Shown here: in pieces, positions 10,821-18,616 of the stretch
How the letters are laid out: every line of letters starts with the position of its first letter
Position numbering within the stretch: the stretch's first letter is position 1
DNA from: Rhodococcus sp040643435
GTDB lineage: Bacteria > Actinomycetota > Actinomycetes > Mycobacteriales > Mycobacteriaceae
Reading direction: 5' to 3'
DNA: 64,000 nucleotides
Assembly (NCBI RefSeq): GCF_040643435.1
Contig: NZ_JBEYUH010000020.1
Location: forward strand, 14,681-78,680
Translations under genes and position numbers: made by a program
Notes under the pieces: generated by a model
What the model saw: only the letters and a program-made list of their open reading frames with translations
The model's database searches: none
What the model was told of the DNA's origin: nothing

Positions 10821-11306
10821 CAGCAGGTCGGCGATCTCGGATCCGACTGCGACGAATGTCTCCTCGTCGCGGCCGATCGGGTCGACGATGTCCTCCGGCC
10901 CGGGCGCAGATAGCTGTGCCCGGGCCGTCGCCAATTCTGCGACGCTCCGAGCCCCACTGATGTCCTGCACCCGGGCGGCCTCGCGCAGCGTGAACGTCAC
11001 GCGCATCCGGCGCGGGGCGAGCTGCATGACCTTGGCCCGCTGCCGCTCGCTCATGGTGATGACGAGGTCGGAGTCCTCCGCGAGCTGCGGGGTGATCCGG
11101 CGCGCGGCGAATCCGTCCGGGTCGCCTCCGAGTTGCTGCAGGACGAGTGCGGCCGTTGGTTCCATGCCGTAACCGACCATCGCCCGGGTGCCGGCGCTGT
11201 GCGCGAAGAGATCGTCGCGGCCGGCCTCTTCGGCATACGCGGAGGTCAGCCTTTCTGCGGTCGGTGATCGGCAGATGTTTCCGGTGCACACGTAGAGAAT
11301 CCGCAT
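10791..11306 (-). CDS. Low-molecular-weight protein-tyrosine phosphatase
   Basis: The 171-residue protein opens with the LMW-PTP loop C-T-G-N-I-C-R-S (Cys7 nucleophile, Arg13). An acidic loop follows near the C-terminus (VDPIG), supplying the general-acid Asp. This family (Wzb, PtpA) removes phosphate from BY-kinases. Its target is probably the Wzc-like kinase encoded convergently next to it. The two genes overlap by 30 bases at their 3' ends (10791-10820), so the transcripts are complementary there. It is slightly longer than the usual 150-165 residues because of an extended C-terminal helix. Confidence 0.9.
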   Translation of the reverse strand: MRILYVCTGNICRSPTAERLTSAYAEEAGRDDLFAHSAGTRAMVGYGMEPTAALVLQQLGGDPDGFAARRITPQLAEDSDLVITMSERQRAKVMQLAPRRMRVTFTLREAARVQDISGARSVAELATARAQLSAPGPEDIVDPIGRDEETFVAVGSEIADLLLPLLARLRE

Positions 11307-11479
11307 TGCGTGATCCTATGGGAGACGCTCCCGGGGTGCTCGGCGCGCTCACCGATCACGCACTCCCGGACGAATCGAACGCCCTCCCGGTCTGTCGGAA
11401 GGGTTCTGTACGATCGTCGAGGATTCCGGGCGCCGGGGGAAGCTGACGCGGCTGGCGCAACCAACGTCGAAGGCGGCTG

Positions 11480-12886
11480 ATGAGTTCGATTCTCGGTGTG
11501 ACCGTGGGGGAGAGCGCCGTTCGGGTGGTACGGCCGGTGGACCGCACGAGCCCGTCCGCAGGCTTCCAGTTCCAGGTGGTCGAGACGGGCAAGGACGAAC
11601 CCGCGCGACTGGCGGCCGGTACCCTCGGAGTGCTCTTCCAGACCGGTGTCGCAGGTGATCCCATCGAGCGTGTCGGCCTGGTCTATCGCGACCAGTCCCA
11701 GGCCGATCGCCTGCGTGCCGCGATGGCGGCCGAAGGCATCGACCGGTACGTGCTCGTGTCCGAACCCGAAGCCGCGGTGACCTACCTGCAGGCCACCGGA
11801 GAACTCGGCAGCAACACCGCAGTCTTCTACGACCTCGGCGACGCCGGGCTCACCGTCACCGTCGTCGACCTCGTCACCCGTGAAGTGCTCGCCGAACGCA
11901 CCGACAGCATCGGCGGCCGGGTGTTCGACAACGTCATCCGCGACCACCAGCTCGACTCCAACGGAGTGTGGCGCCCCGACGACCCTGCCACCGACGACGA
12001 GCTGTCGGCGCAGTGCCGCGAGGCCAAGGAGAAGCTGTCCGAGAGCCACACCGTGGCGGTGCCCGGCGCCGCCGGGCTGGTGCTGATGTCGCGCGAGACC
12101 TTCGATCCGCTCATCTCGCAGTGCGTCGAGTCGTCGGCCCAATTCGTGCACCAGGTGATCTCCCGTGCCGGTCGCAACCCCGAAGCGGTGGTGCTGCTCG
12201 GCGGCGGCGCGCACATCCCGCTGGTGCAGGAGGTGCTGCGCTCGTGGCTCGGGCTGCCCCTGGTGGTCCCACACGAACCCGAACTCGTGCTCGCCAAGGG
12301 CGGAGCGATACTCGCTGCGAAACCCCCGAGCTCGCAGCCGGTGAGTACGCTCACCCGCATCGTGCCGGGTCGGCCCTCGTCGACCACCGCCGACACCGAG
12401 CAGATTCCGGTCGTCACCGCCACTCGCTCGCCGGGTGCAACCGCCGGTACGGACTCCGGCGACGGTCAGAAGCCGTGGTGGTCGTCGTTGGCGAGCCGTG
12501 GCCCGACCGTCAGCGGCAAGCAGATCTCCGGTGCCGGTCTCGCGGGCACGGCTCTCGCGGTGGTCGCGGTGATCGGGGTGGCGCTGAGCACCGGGCTCAC
12601 CGGTGCATCCGCCGACGGAACGAGCCCCACCCAGTCGTACGTACCGTCGACGAGCAGTGCACCGCGCCCGAGTCCCGCTCCCGCCGTGGCGCCCACCCAG
12701 GTCACCACGACCACCGAGACCCCGGAACCCGAGCCGACGACCTATTCGCCGCGCCCGGTTCCGCCGGCACCCGAGCCGTCGCCGCCCCCGCCGCCGACCA
12801 TTCCGGGTCTCGGGGTGCCGGTGCCGACCCTGCCGCCGCTGCCGACCATCGAACTGCCGCAGCTGCCGCCGATCCGTCTGCCCTGA
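11480..12886 (+). CDS. Hsp70-like membrane-anchored protein with Pro-rich extracytoplasmic tail
   Basis: The 468-residue protein has an N-terminal actin/Hsp70-fold ATPase region of about 290 residues. Recognisable pieces are a phosphate-1-like ILGVTVGESAVRV, a phosphate-2-like FYDLGDAGLTVTVV and an adenosine-type LLGGGAHIPLVQEV. It lacks the classical substrate-binding domain of DnaK. After a linker comes one transmembrane helix near residues 355-375 (rich in A, V, G), then a tail dominated by Pro, Thr and Ser. ATG 11480 is preceded by AAGGCGG. Divergent from the phosphatase, with 173 bases between them; a possible -10 TACGAT lies at 11409-11414. Such proteins are common in Actinobacteria but have no settled function. 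A second member with the same layout lies at 26222-27799. Confidence 0.8.
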   Translation: MSSILGVTVGESAVRVVRPVDRTSPSAGFQFQVVETGKDEPARLAAGTLGVLFQTGVAGDPIERVGLVYRDQSQADRLRAAMAAEGIDRYVLVSEPEAAVTYLQATGELGSNTAVFYDLGDAGLTVTVVDLVTREVLAERTDSIGGRVFDNVIRDHQLDSNGVWRPDDPATDDELSAQCREAKEKLSESHTVAVPGAAGLVLMSRETFDPLISQCVESSAQFVHQVISRAGRNPEAVVLLGGGAHIPLVQEVLRSWLGLPLVVPHEPELVLAKGGAILAAKPPSSQPVSTLTRIVPGRPSSTTADTEQIPVVTATRSPGATAGTDSGDGQKPWWSSLASRGPTVSGKQISGAGLAGTALAVVAVIGVALSTGLTGASADGTSPTQSYVPSTSSAPRPSPAPAVAPTQVTTTTETPEPEPTTYSPRPVPPAPEPSPPPPPTIPGLGVPVPTLPPLPTIELPQLPPIRLP

Positions 12887-12887
12887 G

Positions 12888-14168
12888 CTACGCCCGGCGG
12901 GCGTGCCGGCCCTGCGGTTGCTGCGGCGGTACGTCGGCTCGCGCCAGGACCGCGGCGATCGCGGTGGTGAGCGGCACCGACAGCGTCAGCGCGATGCCGC
13001 CGACGCACGCGCGGACCAGCTCGATGGCCACTGCGTCACTGGTGATCACATCGGTGATCGAGCGCCCTGCCACGGAGAACAGCAGCAGCAGCGGCAACGC
13101 GCCACCCGCGTACGCCAGGACGAGGGTGTAGACGGTGCTGGCGATGTGGTCGCGTCCCACCCGCATCGCCGCGGAGAAGATGTTCCGCCGCGACGAGTCC
13201 GGGTCCAGCGCGGCGAGTTCGAACGCCGACGACGCCTGCGTGATGGTGACGTCGTTGAGCACACCGAGCGAACCGATGATGAAACCGGCCAGCAGCAGTC
13301 CCGAGATCGACACGTGCCCGATGTACAACTGCACGTTGGTGTTCTGTTCCTCCGACAGCCCGGTCAGGTGCGTCATCCGGATCGTCGCGTACGACAGCAG
13401 CGCTGCGAGGGCCATCGACGCAAGAGTGCCCAGCAGTGCCGAACTCGTTCGCAGATTCACACCGTGCGCCAGATACAGCACGGCGTAGAGGATCAGAGAA
13501 CCGCCTACCAGCGCGACCGGCACTGCGGGCCGGCCGTCCAGCAACGCGGGGAGCATGAACACCACAAGAATGCCGAACGCGATACCGAGGCCGATCAGGG
13601 CCCGCAGACCGCGCCACCGGGCGATCGCGACCACGACGATCGCGAACGCCGCGACCACGAGCGCCAGCGGGAAGCCGCGGGCGTAGTCGTAGAAGGAATA
13701 CTGGGTGACGCCCGCCGGATCGGTCTGACGGACGATCCGGATCTCGTCCCCGGCCTTCAGCTCGGGCTGGCCCGGCCCCGGAATCACCTCGAGGAGCGTT
13801 CGGGCGCCTTCGTCGGGGCCGGACTCGATGGCGACGATGCTTCGCTCACATTCGAAGGCCCCGGTCGCGGGAGGTGACGGTTCGCCGGTGAATACCCGGC
13901 CGAAGGAGGTGCTCCCGCACGGCCCCGGTCCCTGCTCCACGACCGTTCCGGCCTCGGTGACGACCGCGCCGCCACCGGTGGTCTGGAAAGGCGCGGGAAT
14001 GTCCACGGCGCGGCTACTCGGCCACAGTAGGGCGGTGCCGATCAGTACCGCGATGCCGATTGCGGTCAGCAGACCGACGACGATCTTCGCGGCGATCGGC
14101 CCCAAAGGGACAGGACCTTCGGAATGTCCGTGTCCGTGACCGTGCCCATGTCCGTAGTTCACTCGCAC
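12888..14168 (-). CDS. YibE/F-family membrane transporter with His-rich N-terminus
   Basis: The 426-residue polytopic protein has an N-terminal transmembrane helix (~28-50), an extracytoplasmic stretch to about residue 170 with two Cys, and then about seven helices typical of the YibE/F family. The conserved segment SLGVLNDVTITQ lies in the membrane core. The N-terminus is an alternating Gly-His run (H7, H9, H11, H13, H15) that could bind a metal. The start is GTG at 14168; a second GTG at 14162 is possible. It ends one base after the convergent Hsp70-like gene with no terminator between them. The substrate of the family is not firmly known. The upstream region carries a DosR-type box. Confidence 0.8.
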   Translation of the reverse strand: MRVNYGHGHGHGHGHSEGPVPLGPIAAKIVVGLLTAIGIAVLIGTALLWPSSRAVDIPAPFQTTGGGAVVTEAGTVVEQGPGPCGSTSFGRVFTGEPSPPATGAFECERSIVAIESGPDEGARTLLEVIPGPGQPELKAGDEIRIVRQTDPAGVTQYSFYDYARGFPLALVVAAFAIVVVAIARWRGLRALIGLGIAFGILVVFMLPALLDGRPAVPVALVGGSLILYAVLYLAHGVNLRTSSALLGTLASMALAALLSYATIRMTHLTGLSEEQNTNVQLYIGHVSISGLLLAGFIIGSLGVLNDVTITQASSAFELAALDPDSSRRNIFSAAMRVGRDHIASTVYTLVLAYAGGALPLLLLFSVAGRSITDVITSDAVAIELVRACVGGIALTLSVPLTTAIAAVLARADVPPQQPQGRHARRA

Positions 14169-14481
14169 AGGCTAGCCAGAAACGGGCGAAGAGTTGGGCT
14201 GGTGGTGGCGGGGAGCAGGGGGGGTGTCCCCGCCACCGTCACCTGACCTCGCACAGGGGGGATGGCGAACGGTCAGGGAGCCCGGCACTAACAGTGCCAT
14301 AAGACAAATTACTTGCTCCGGCCCCGACTTGGGGAGATGCGGTTGTGTGGCGATGGTCACCAATGTGACAAATCGACCGCTCGGGAAGGTCTCTTGGGCC
14401 TGTTAACAGGGACTTTAGTCCTAAAGAAACCAAGATCACTTTTCGGCAACAATTTCTTTCCCGCGCCGGAACGCCCTTTTT
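14169..14481. other. Intergenic region upstream of yibE/F-like gene and downstream of alaA
   Basis: No gene is supported in these 313 bases, which are AT-richer than the surroundings. They hold the DosR-type box described separately and a GTCAC-N4-GTGAC dyad (14356-14369). There is no clear rho-independent terminator for alaA. Confidence 0.6.
14409..14421. promoter_or_regulatory. DosR/DevR-type hypoxia box
   Basis: The core GGGACTTTAGTCC matches the central 13 bases of the mycobacterial DosR consensus (TTSGGGACTWWAGTCCCSAA) exactly; the flanks match less well. It lies about 240 bases upstream of the yibE/F-like start on the minus strand. The match is seen in the sequence; the regulation is inference. 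Confidence 0.5.
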
Positions 14482-15738
14482 CTACTGTTTGTAGGACGAC
14501 AGGAAGTTTCCGATCCGCTCGATCGCCACCGCCAGATCGCGTGCCCACGGCAACGTGACGATCCGCAGATGGTCGTGGTTCGGCCAATTGAAGCCTGTGC
14601 CCTGGGTGACGAGGATGCGCTCCTGCAGCAGCAGATCTTGCACGAGCTTCTCGTCGTTGCGGATGTCGTAGACCTCCGGATCCAGGCGCGGGAAGGCGTA
14701 GAGCGCACCGCGTGGCTTGACGCAGCTCACGCCCGGAATGGCGTTGAGTCGCTCCCACGCCACGTCACGCTGCTCGAGCAATCGTCCGCCGGGCAGAACC
14801 AGGTCGTCGATGCTCTGGTACCCCCCGAGCGCTACCTGGATCGCGTGCTGAGCCGGCACGTTGGGGCACAACCGTGTGGAGGCCAGCAGGTCGATGCCCT
14901 CCAGGAAGCCCGCCGCGTGCTCCTTCGGGCCGGTGATGACCATCCACCCCGACCGGTAGCCGGCGACCCGGTAGGCCTTCGACAGACCGTTGTAGGTCAG
15001 GCAGAGCAGGTCGGGAGCGAGAGAGGCGAGGGAGATGTGCTTGGCGTCGTCGTACAGGATCTTGTCGTAGATCTCGTCGGCCAGCAGCAGCAGCTGGTGC
15101 TTACGGGCCAGCCGGACGACCTCCTCGAGCACCTCATGCGAATAGACGGCACCCGTGGGGTTGTTCGGGTTGATCACGACGATCGCCTTGGTGCGTTCGG
15201 TGATCTTGGACTCGATATCCTCGATATCCGGATTCCAGTCGTTGGACTCGTCGCACAGATAGTGCACCGGTGTGCCACCCGCGAGCGAGGTCATCGCCGT
15301 CCACAACGGATAGTCGGGTGCCGGGATGAGCACCTCGTCGCCGTCGTCGAGCAGCGCCTGCATGGTCATGGTGATGAGCTCGGAGACGCCGTTGCCCAGG
15401 TAGACGTCGTTGATGTCGAACTTGGGGAAGTTCGGCACGAGTTCGTAGCGTGTGACGATCGCGCGTCGCGCGGAGGCGATGCCCTTGGACTCCGAGTAGC
15501 CCTGCGCGTGCGGCAGCGACGCGATCATGTCCTGCACGATCGTGTCGGGCGCCTCGAACCCGAAGGGCGCAGGGTTGCCGATGTTGAGCTTGAGGATGCG
15601 ATGCCCCTCGGCCTCGAGTCGCGCAGCGTGGGCGTGCACCGGCCCGCGGATCTCGTAGAGCACGTTCTGGAGCTTCGACGACTGCTCGAGCCGACGGCTG
15701 ATCGGGTGGTGAAGGTGGCCTTGCTCCTCGGTAGTCAC
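14482..15738 (-). CDS. alaA: AlaA-type glutamate-pyruvate aminotransferase
   Basis: The 418-residue fold-type I PLP enzyme matches E. coli AlaA closely along its whole length as I recall that protein: LKLNIGNPAPFGFEAPD near the N-terminus, NPNNPTGAVYS, ADEIYDKILYDDA, the PLP lysine in NGLSKAYRVAGYR (~250), and CVKPRGALYAFP. It makes alanine from pyruvate and glutamate in the cytoplasm. Its mycobacterial counterpart is annotated aspC (Rv0337c) and also neighbours the etfD gene, supporting orthology, though here csp, alkB and a DUF559 gene lie between them. An extra N-terminal segment of about 18 residues precedes the E. coli-like start. Confidence 0.92.
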   Translation of the reverse strand: MTTEEQGHLHHPISRRLEQSSKLQNVLYEIRGPVHAHAARLEAEGHRILKLNIGNPAPFGFEAPDTIVQDMIASLPHAQGYSESKGIASARRAIVTRYELVPNFPKFDINDVYLGNGVSELITMTMQALLDDGDEVLIPAPDYPLWTAMTSLAGGTPVHYLCDESNDWNPDIEDIESKITERTKAIVVINPNNPTGAVYSHEVLEEVVRLARKHQLLLLADEIYDKILYDDAKHISLASLAPDLLCLTYNGLSKAYRVAGYRSGWMVITGPKEHAAGFLEGIDLLASTRLCPNVPAQHAIQVALGGYQSIDDLVLPGGRLLEQRDVAWERLNAIPGVSCVKPRGALYAFPRLDPEVYDIRNDEKLVQDLLLQERILVTQGTGFNWPNHDHLRIVTLPWARDLAVAIERIGNFLSSYKQ

Positions 15739-15904
15739 GGCTTACATGGTGCCACCGTGGTGCAACACGATTTCATCCGCATTTTGTCGGGGGTGGTAAC
15801 GAGTCGGGAAACAAGACGCGACGAATGTCCGGATCAGTGCGATGATCGAGGTCCATCTAGGCCGCACGTCGGGGTGACGTGGGGGAATGCAAGGAGCAAG
15901 TGGT

Positions 15905-16108
15905 ATGGCGCAGGGCACTGTCAAGTGGTTCAACGCGGAAAAGGGCTTCGGTTTCATCGAGCAGGATGGTGGGGGAGCAGACGTTTTCGTTCACTACTCC
16001 GAAATCCAGGGGTCGGGCTTCAAGACCCTCGATGAGGGAGCACGAGTCGAATTCGAGATCGGCCAGGGCCAGAAGGGCCCGCAGGCTCAGGGCGTGCGCA
16101 CCATCTAG
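15905..16108 (+). CDS. Cold-shock protein, CspA family
   Basis: A 67-residue single cold-shock domain with RNP1 (KGFGFIEQ) and RNP2 (DVFVHYSEI). It binds single-stranded RNA and DNA as a chaperone or anti-terminator. ATG 15905 has AAGGAG about nine bases upstream; a longer in-frame start at 15887 lacks support. The 166 bases upstream back onto the start of alaA, so the two genes are divergent. A strong hairpin closes the transcript 27 bases downstream. Confidence 0.95.
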   Translation: MAQGTVKWFNAEKGFGFIEQDGGGADVFVHYSEIQGSGFKTLDEGARVEFEIGQGQKGPQAQGVRTI

Positions 16109-16134
16109 GTCGCACCCTTTCGAGAGTTCCGCGT

Positions 16135-16168
16135 ACGGCGGCGTCGCACTTCGGTGCGACGCCGCCGT
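16135..16168 (+). terminator. Hairpin terminator after cold-shock gene
   Basis: A perfect 15-base-pair stem (ACGGCGGCGTCGCAC and its complement) closed by a TTCG tetraloop. The U-tract is weak. Confidence 0.8.
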
Positions 16169-16325
16169 CGTATACCGATACGTGGGCGTTGTGTCGTCCA
16201 CCACGCAGATTGGGTTACCCGCTGGTACGGGCCGCCTTGTAAGGTGTAGCCGGTCGGGGGTGACAGTTGTTTTCCGGTGCGAGACAAGTGCCGGCCCGTT
16301 TTGCTTGGCTGGGGGAAATGGCGTA

Positions 16326-17498
16326 GTGGATTCGGTGACTCTCCGCGACCGGACGTACGGTGGATGGACCGACCCCAAGCGGCATCTGTGGTTGTACGGG
16401 CTCGTCATCCCTCTGAGCCCCTTCATCGCCTACCTGCTCGTCGAGTTCTTCCGCCTCGGCGTCTTCTGGGCCACCGGTGCGCTGGTGATCGCGGTCGTCT
16501 GTCCGCTCGTCGATGCTCTCGCGCGCCTCGACACGAGCAACCCACCCGAGGTCGTCATGAAGTCCCTCGAGGACGACCGGTACTACCGCTACTGCACCTA
16601 CCTGTATCTACCGCTGCAATATGCGGGCCTGGTGTTCGGTTGCTGGATGTGGGTCTCGCAACCCATGGGTGGCGCCGAGCGGTTCGCGATGGCCGCTACG
16701 CTCGGCATCGTCGGCGGAGTCGGCATCAATGCGGCGCACGAACTCGGGCACAAGCGCACGACCATCGAGCGACGGCTTGCGAAAATCGCGCTGGCTCAAT
16801 CCTTCTACGGCCACTTCTACGTCGAACACAACCGCGGTCATCACGCGCGCGTCGCGACGCCCGAAGATCCCGCCACCGCCCGGATGGGCGAGAGCTACTG
16901 GTGGTTCCTGCCCCGCTCGGTGTTCGGCAGCCTCAGGTCGGCGATCCGGTACGAGAAGGGCCGGCTGGACCGTCGCGGCAAGTCGTTCTGGAACCTGCGG
17001 CACAACGACATCCTGAACGCATGGGCGCTGAGCGTCGCGCTCTACGCCGCTCTCATCGCAGCGTTCGGCTGGTCCATCGCACCGTGGCTGGTCGTGCAGG
17101 CGGCGATGGCGATCATGTTCCTCGAAGGCGCCAACTATCTCGAGCACTACGGGCTGCTGCGCGACAAGCGTGAGGACGGCAGCTACGAACGCGTCCGGCC
17201 CGAGCACAGCTGGAACAGCAACCACGTGTGCTCCAACCTCTTCCTCTACAACCTGCAGCGGCACAGCGACCATCACGCCAATCCGCTGCGGCGCTATCAG
17301 ACGCTGCGCTCGATGCCGCAGGCGCCGCAGCTGCCTGCCGGATACGCGGTGCTGATCATCCTGGCTCTGTTTCCGCCGTTGTGGCGGCGCATCATGGACC
17401 CCAGGCTTCTCGAGCACTACGGCCACGATTTCTCGCGGATCAACGTACACCCGTCCAAACGCAAGTCCGTGCTCGCGCGTTATGCGCGCGCAGCGTAG
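16326..17498 (+). CDS. alkB: Alkane 1-monooxygenase (AlkB)
   Basis: This 390-residue integral-membrane di-iron hydroxylase contains the histidine boxes HELGH (~138), EHNRGHH (~168-175) and LQRHSDHH (~311-318), plus NYLEHYG (~270). It hydroxylates the terminal carbon of medium-chain alkanes using electrons from rubredoxin. Start GTG 16326 is preceded by GGGGGAAA; the frame is open further upstream but there it overlaps the cold-shock gene. No rubredoxin, rubredoxin reductase or TetR gene follows, unlike the classic alkB-rubA-rubB operons of Rhodococcus, so electron transfer must come from elsewhere. Confidence 0.93.
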   Translation: MDSVTLRDRTYGGWTDPKRHLWLYGLVIPLSPFIAYLLVEFFRLGVFWATGALVIAVVCPLVDALARLDTSNPPEVVMKSLEDDRYYRYCTYLYLPLQYAGLVFGCWMWVSQPMGGAERFAMAATLGIVGGVGINAAHELGHKRTTIERRLAKIALAQSFYGHFYVEHNRGHHARVATPEDPATARMGESYWWFLPRSVFGSLRSAIRYEKGRLDRRGKSFWNLRHNDILNAWALSVALYAALIAAFGWSIAPWLVVQAAMAIMFLEGANYLEHYGLLRDKREDGSYERVRPEHSWNSNHVCSNLFLYNLQRHSDHHANPLRRYQTLRSMPQAPQLPAGYAVLIILALFPPLWRRIMDPRLLEHYGHDFSRINVHPSKRKSVLARYARAA

Positions 17499-17595
17499 AT
17501 CGCAGTAGTCCACAGGCCGCCCGCTCATCCCCAGATCGGCGGCAGCGGGCCACGCGGGCCCGATTGCGCCGCTCGAGTGGGCGACGCTGTGCGGC

Positions 17596-18555
17596 ATGGG
17601 GGAGATCATTCGCCGCAGCGAGGCGATCCGACGGGGCGTGACGCCCTCCGAGATTCGACGCTTCGTGCGCATCGGTACATGGACGCGCCTGTCACCGGGG
17701 ATCTACGTGCCCGCCGCCTCCTACGAGAGGTCGGACGACCGAACCCGGCATGCCTACCGGGCGCGTGCCGCGTCGGCGAATGCTGTGAAGGAAAGCGCGC
17801 TCAGCCACGTCTCGGCAGCGGTCCTGCACGGCCTCGAGACATGGCAGTTGCCGCTCGATGCCGTGCATCTGACACGCAACCGGACCGGCGGGGCGACGAC
17901 GAGCACCGCACGCGTGCTGCACTCCTCGCGATTCGGTGAGGACGAGGTCGTCGAAATCGGTGGTGTACGGGTACTGAATGTCGCGCGGACGGTCGTCGAT
18001 CTGGCCGCCACCGTGCCGTTCGAGCACGCTGTGGTCGTCGGCGACCACGCGCTACGCAACGGTCTGGTGACCGCCGAGGAGTTGTGTGTTGCCCTCGAAC
18101 GGATGGGGCGCCATCCGGGACGTGCCCGCGCGACCCGCGCGGTCTGCTTCATGAACGATCGCAGCGACAGTGTCGGCGAGTCGCGCAGCCGCGTGCTGAT
18201 GGTGCGCGAACAGTTGCCGATACCCCGAACGCAGGTCGACGTGTTCGACGCAACCGGCAAGTGGCTCGCGCGAGTGGACTTCCTCCTGCCCGAACACGGC
18301 GTCATCGGGGAGTTCGACGGGCGGGTCAAATACCGCCGCGACGGGCTCGCGTCGACGGACGCCGAAGACGTGGTGTTCCGGGAGAAGTTGCGCGAGGACG
18401 CGCTTCGTCGTGCCGGCTGGGTCGTCGTTCGATGGACGTGGGCAGATCTGCAGACGCCTGGGGAGGTCGCGGGTCGGATCCGCGAGGCGATCGACCTGGC
18501 GGCACGGTCGGCTGAGCCGACAGGAGAGTGGGTAGTGCGGAAGCTCGCAAGGTAG
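17596..18555 (+). CDS. AbiEi-type N-terminal domain / DUF559-like nuclease-fold protein
   Basis: The 319-residue protein begins with a winged-helix segment like the AbiEi antitoxin domain (RGVTPSEIRRFVRIGTWTRL, then PGIYVP). The C-terminal part (~205-300) has the layout of DUF559/Vsr-like PD-(D/E)xK folds: ARVDFLLPEHGVIGEFDG then K, a possible D...ExD...K site, and an alternating beta ending VVVRWTW. Such proteins are frequent and often solitary in Rhodococcus and Mycobacterium. No AbiEii-type toxin lies beside it, so a toxin-antitoxin role cannot be claimed. It ends at a strong bidirectional terminator. Confidence 0.65.
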   Translation: MGEIIRRSEAIRRGVTPSEIRRFVRIGTWTRLSPGIYVPAASYERSDDRTRHAYRARAASANAVKESALSHVSAAVLHGLETWQLPLDAVHLTRNRTGGATTSTARVLHSSRFGEDEVVEIGGVRVLNVARTVVDLAATVPFEHAVVVGDHALRNGLVTAEELCVALERMGRHPGRARATRAVCFMNDRSDSVGESRSRVLMVREQLPIPRTQVDVFDATGKWLARVDFLLPEHGVIGEFDGRVKYRRDGLASTDAEDVVFREKLREDALRRAGWVVVRWTWADLQTPGEVAGRIREAIDLAARSAEPTGEWVVRKLAR

Positions 18556-18559
18556 CAGA

Positions 18560-18603
18560 AAAGCTCGCAGCCCCAGTGACTGGTCACTGGGGCTGCGAGC
18601 TTT
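18560..18603. terminator. Bidirectional terminator between DUF559-like gene and etfD
   Basis: A perfect 21-base-pair inverted repeat (AAAGCTCGCAGCCCCAGTGAC and its complement) with a two-base centre, flanked by T-runs on both strands. It serves two convergent genes. Confidence 0.92.
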
Positions 18604-18616
18604 GTTTCAGCCCTGC

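Noticed and set aside
14356..14369. GTCAC-N4-GTGAC dyad upstream of the yibE/F-like gene as a CRP/GlxR site
   Set aside because: The half-sites are in the opposite order to the TGTGA-N6-TCACA consensus and the spacer is too short.
17596..18555. Complete AbiE toxin-antitoxin system
   Set aside because: Only an AbiEi-type N-terminal domain fused to a nuclease-like fold is present; no AbiEii nucleotidyltransferase gene lies on either side.
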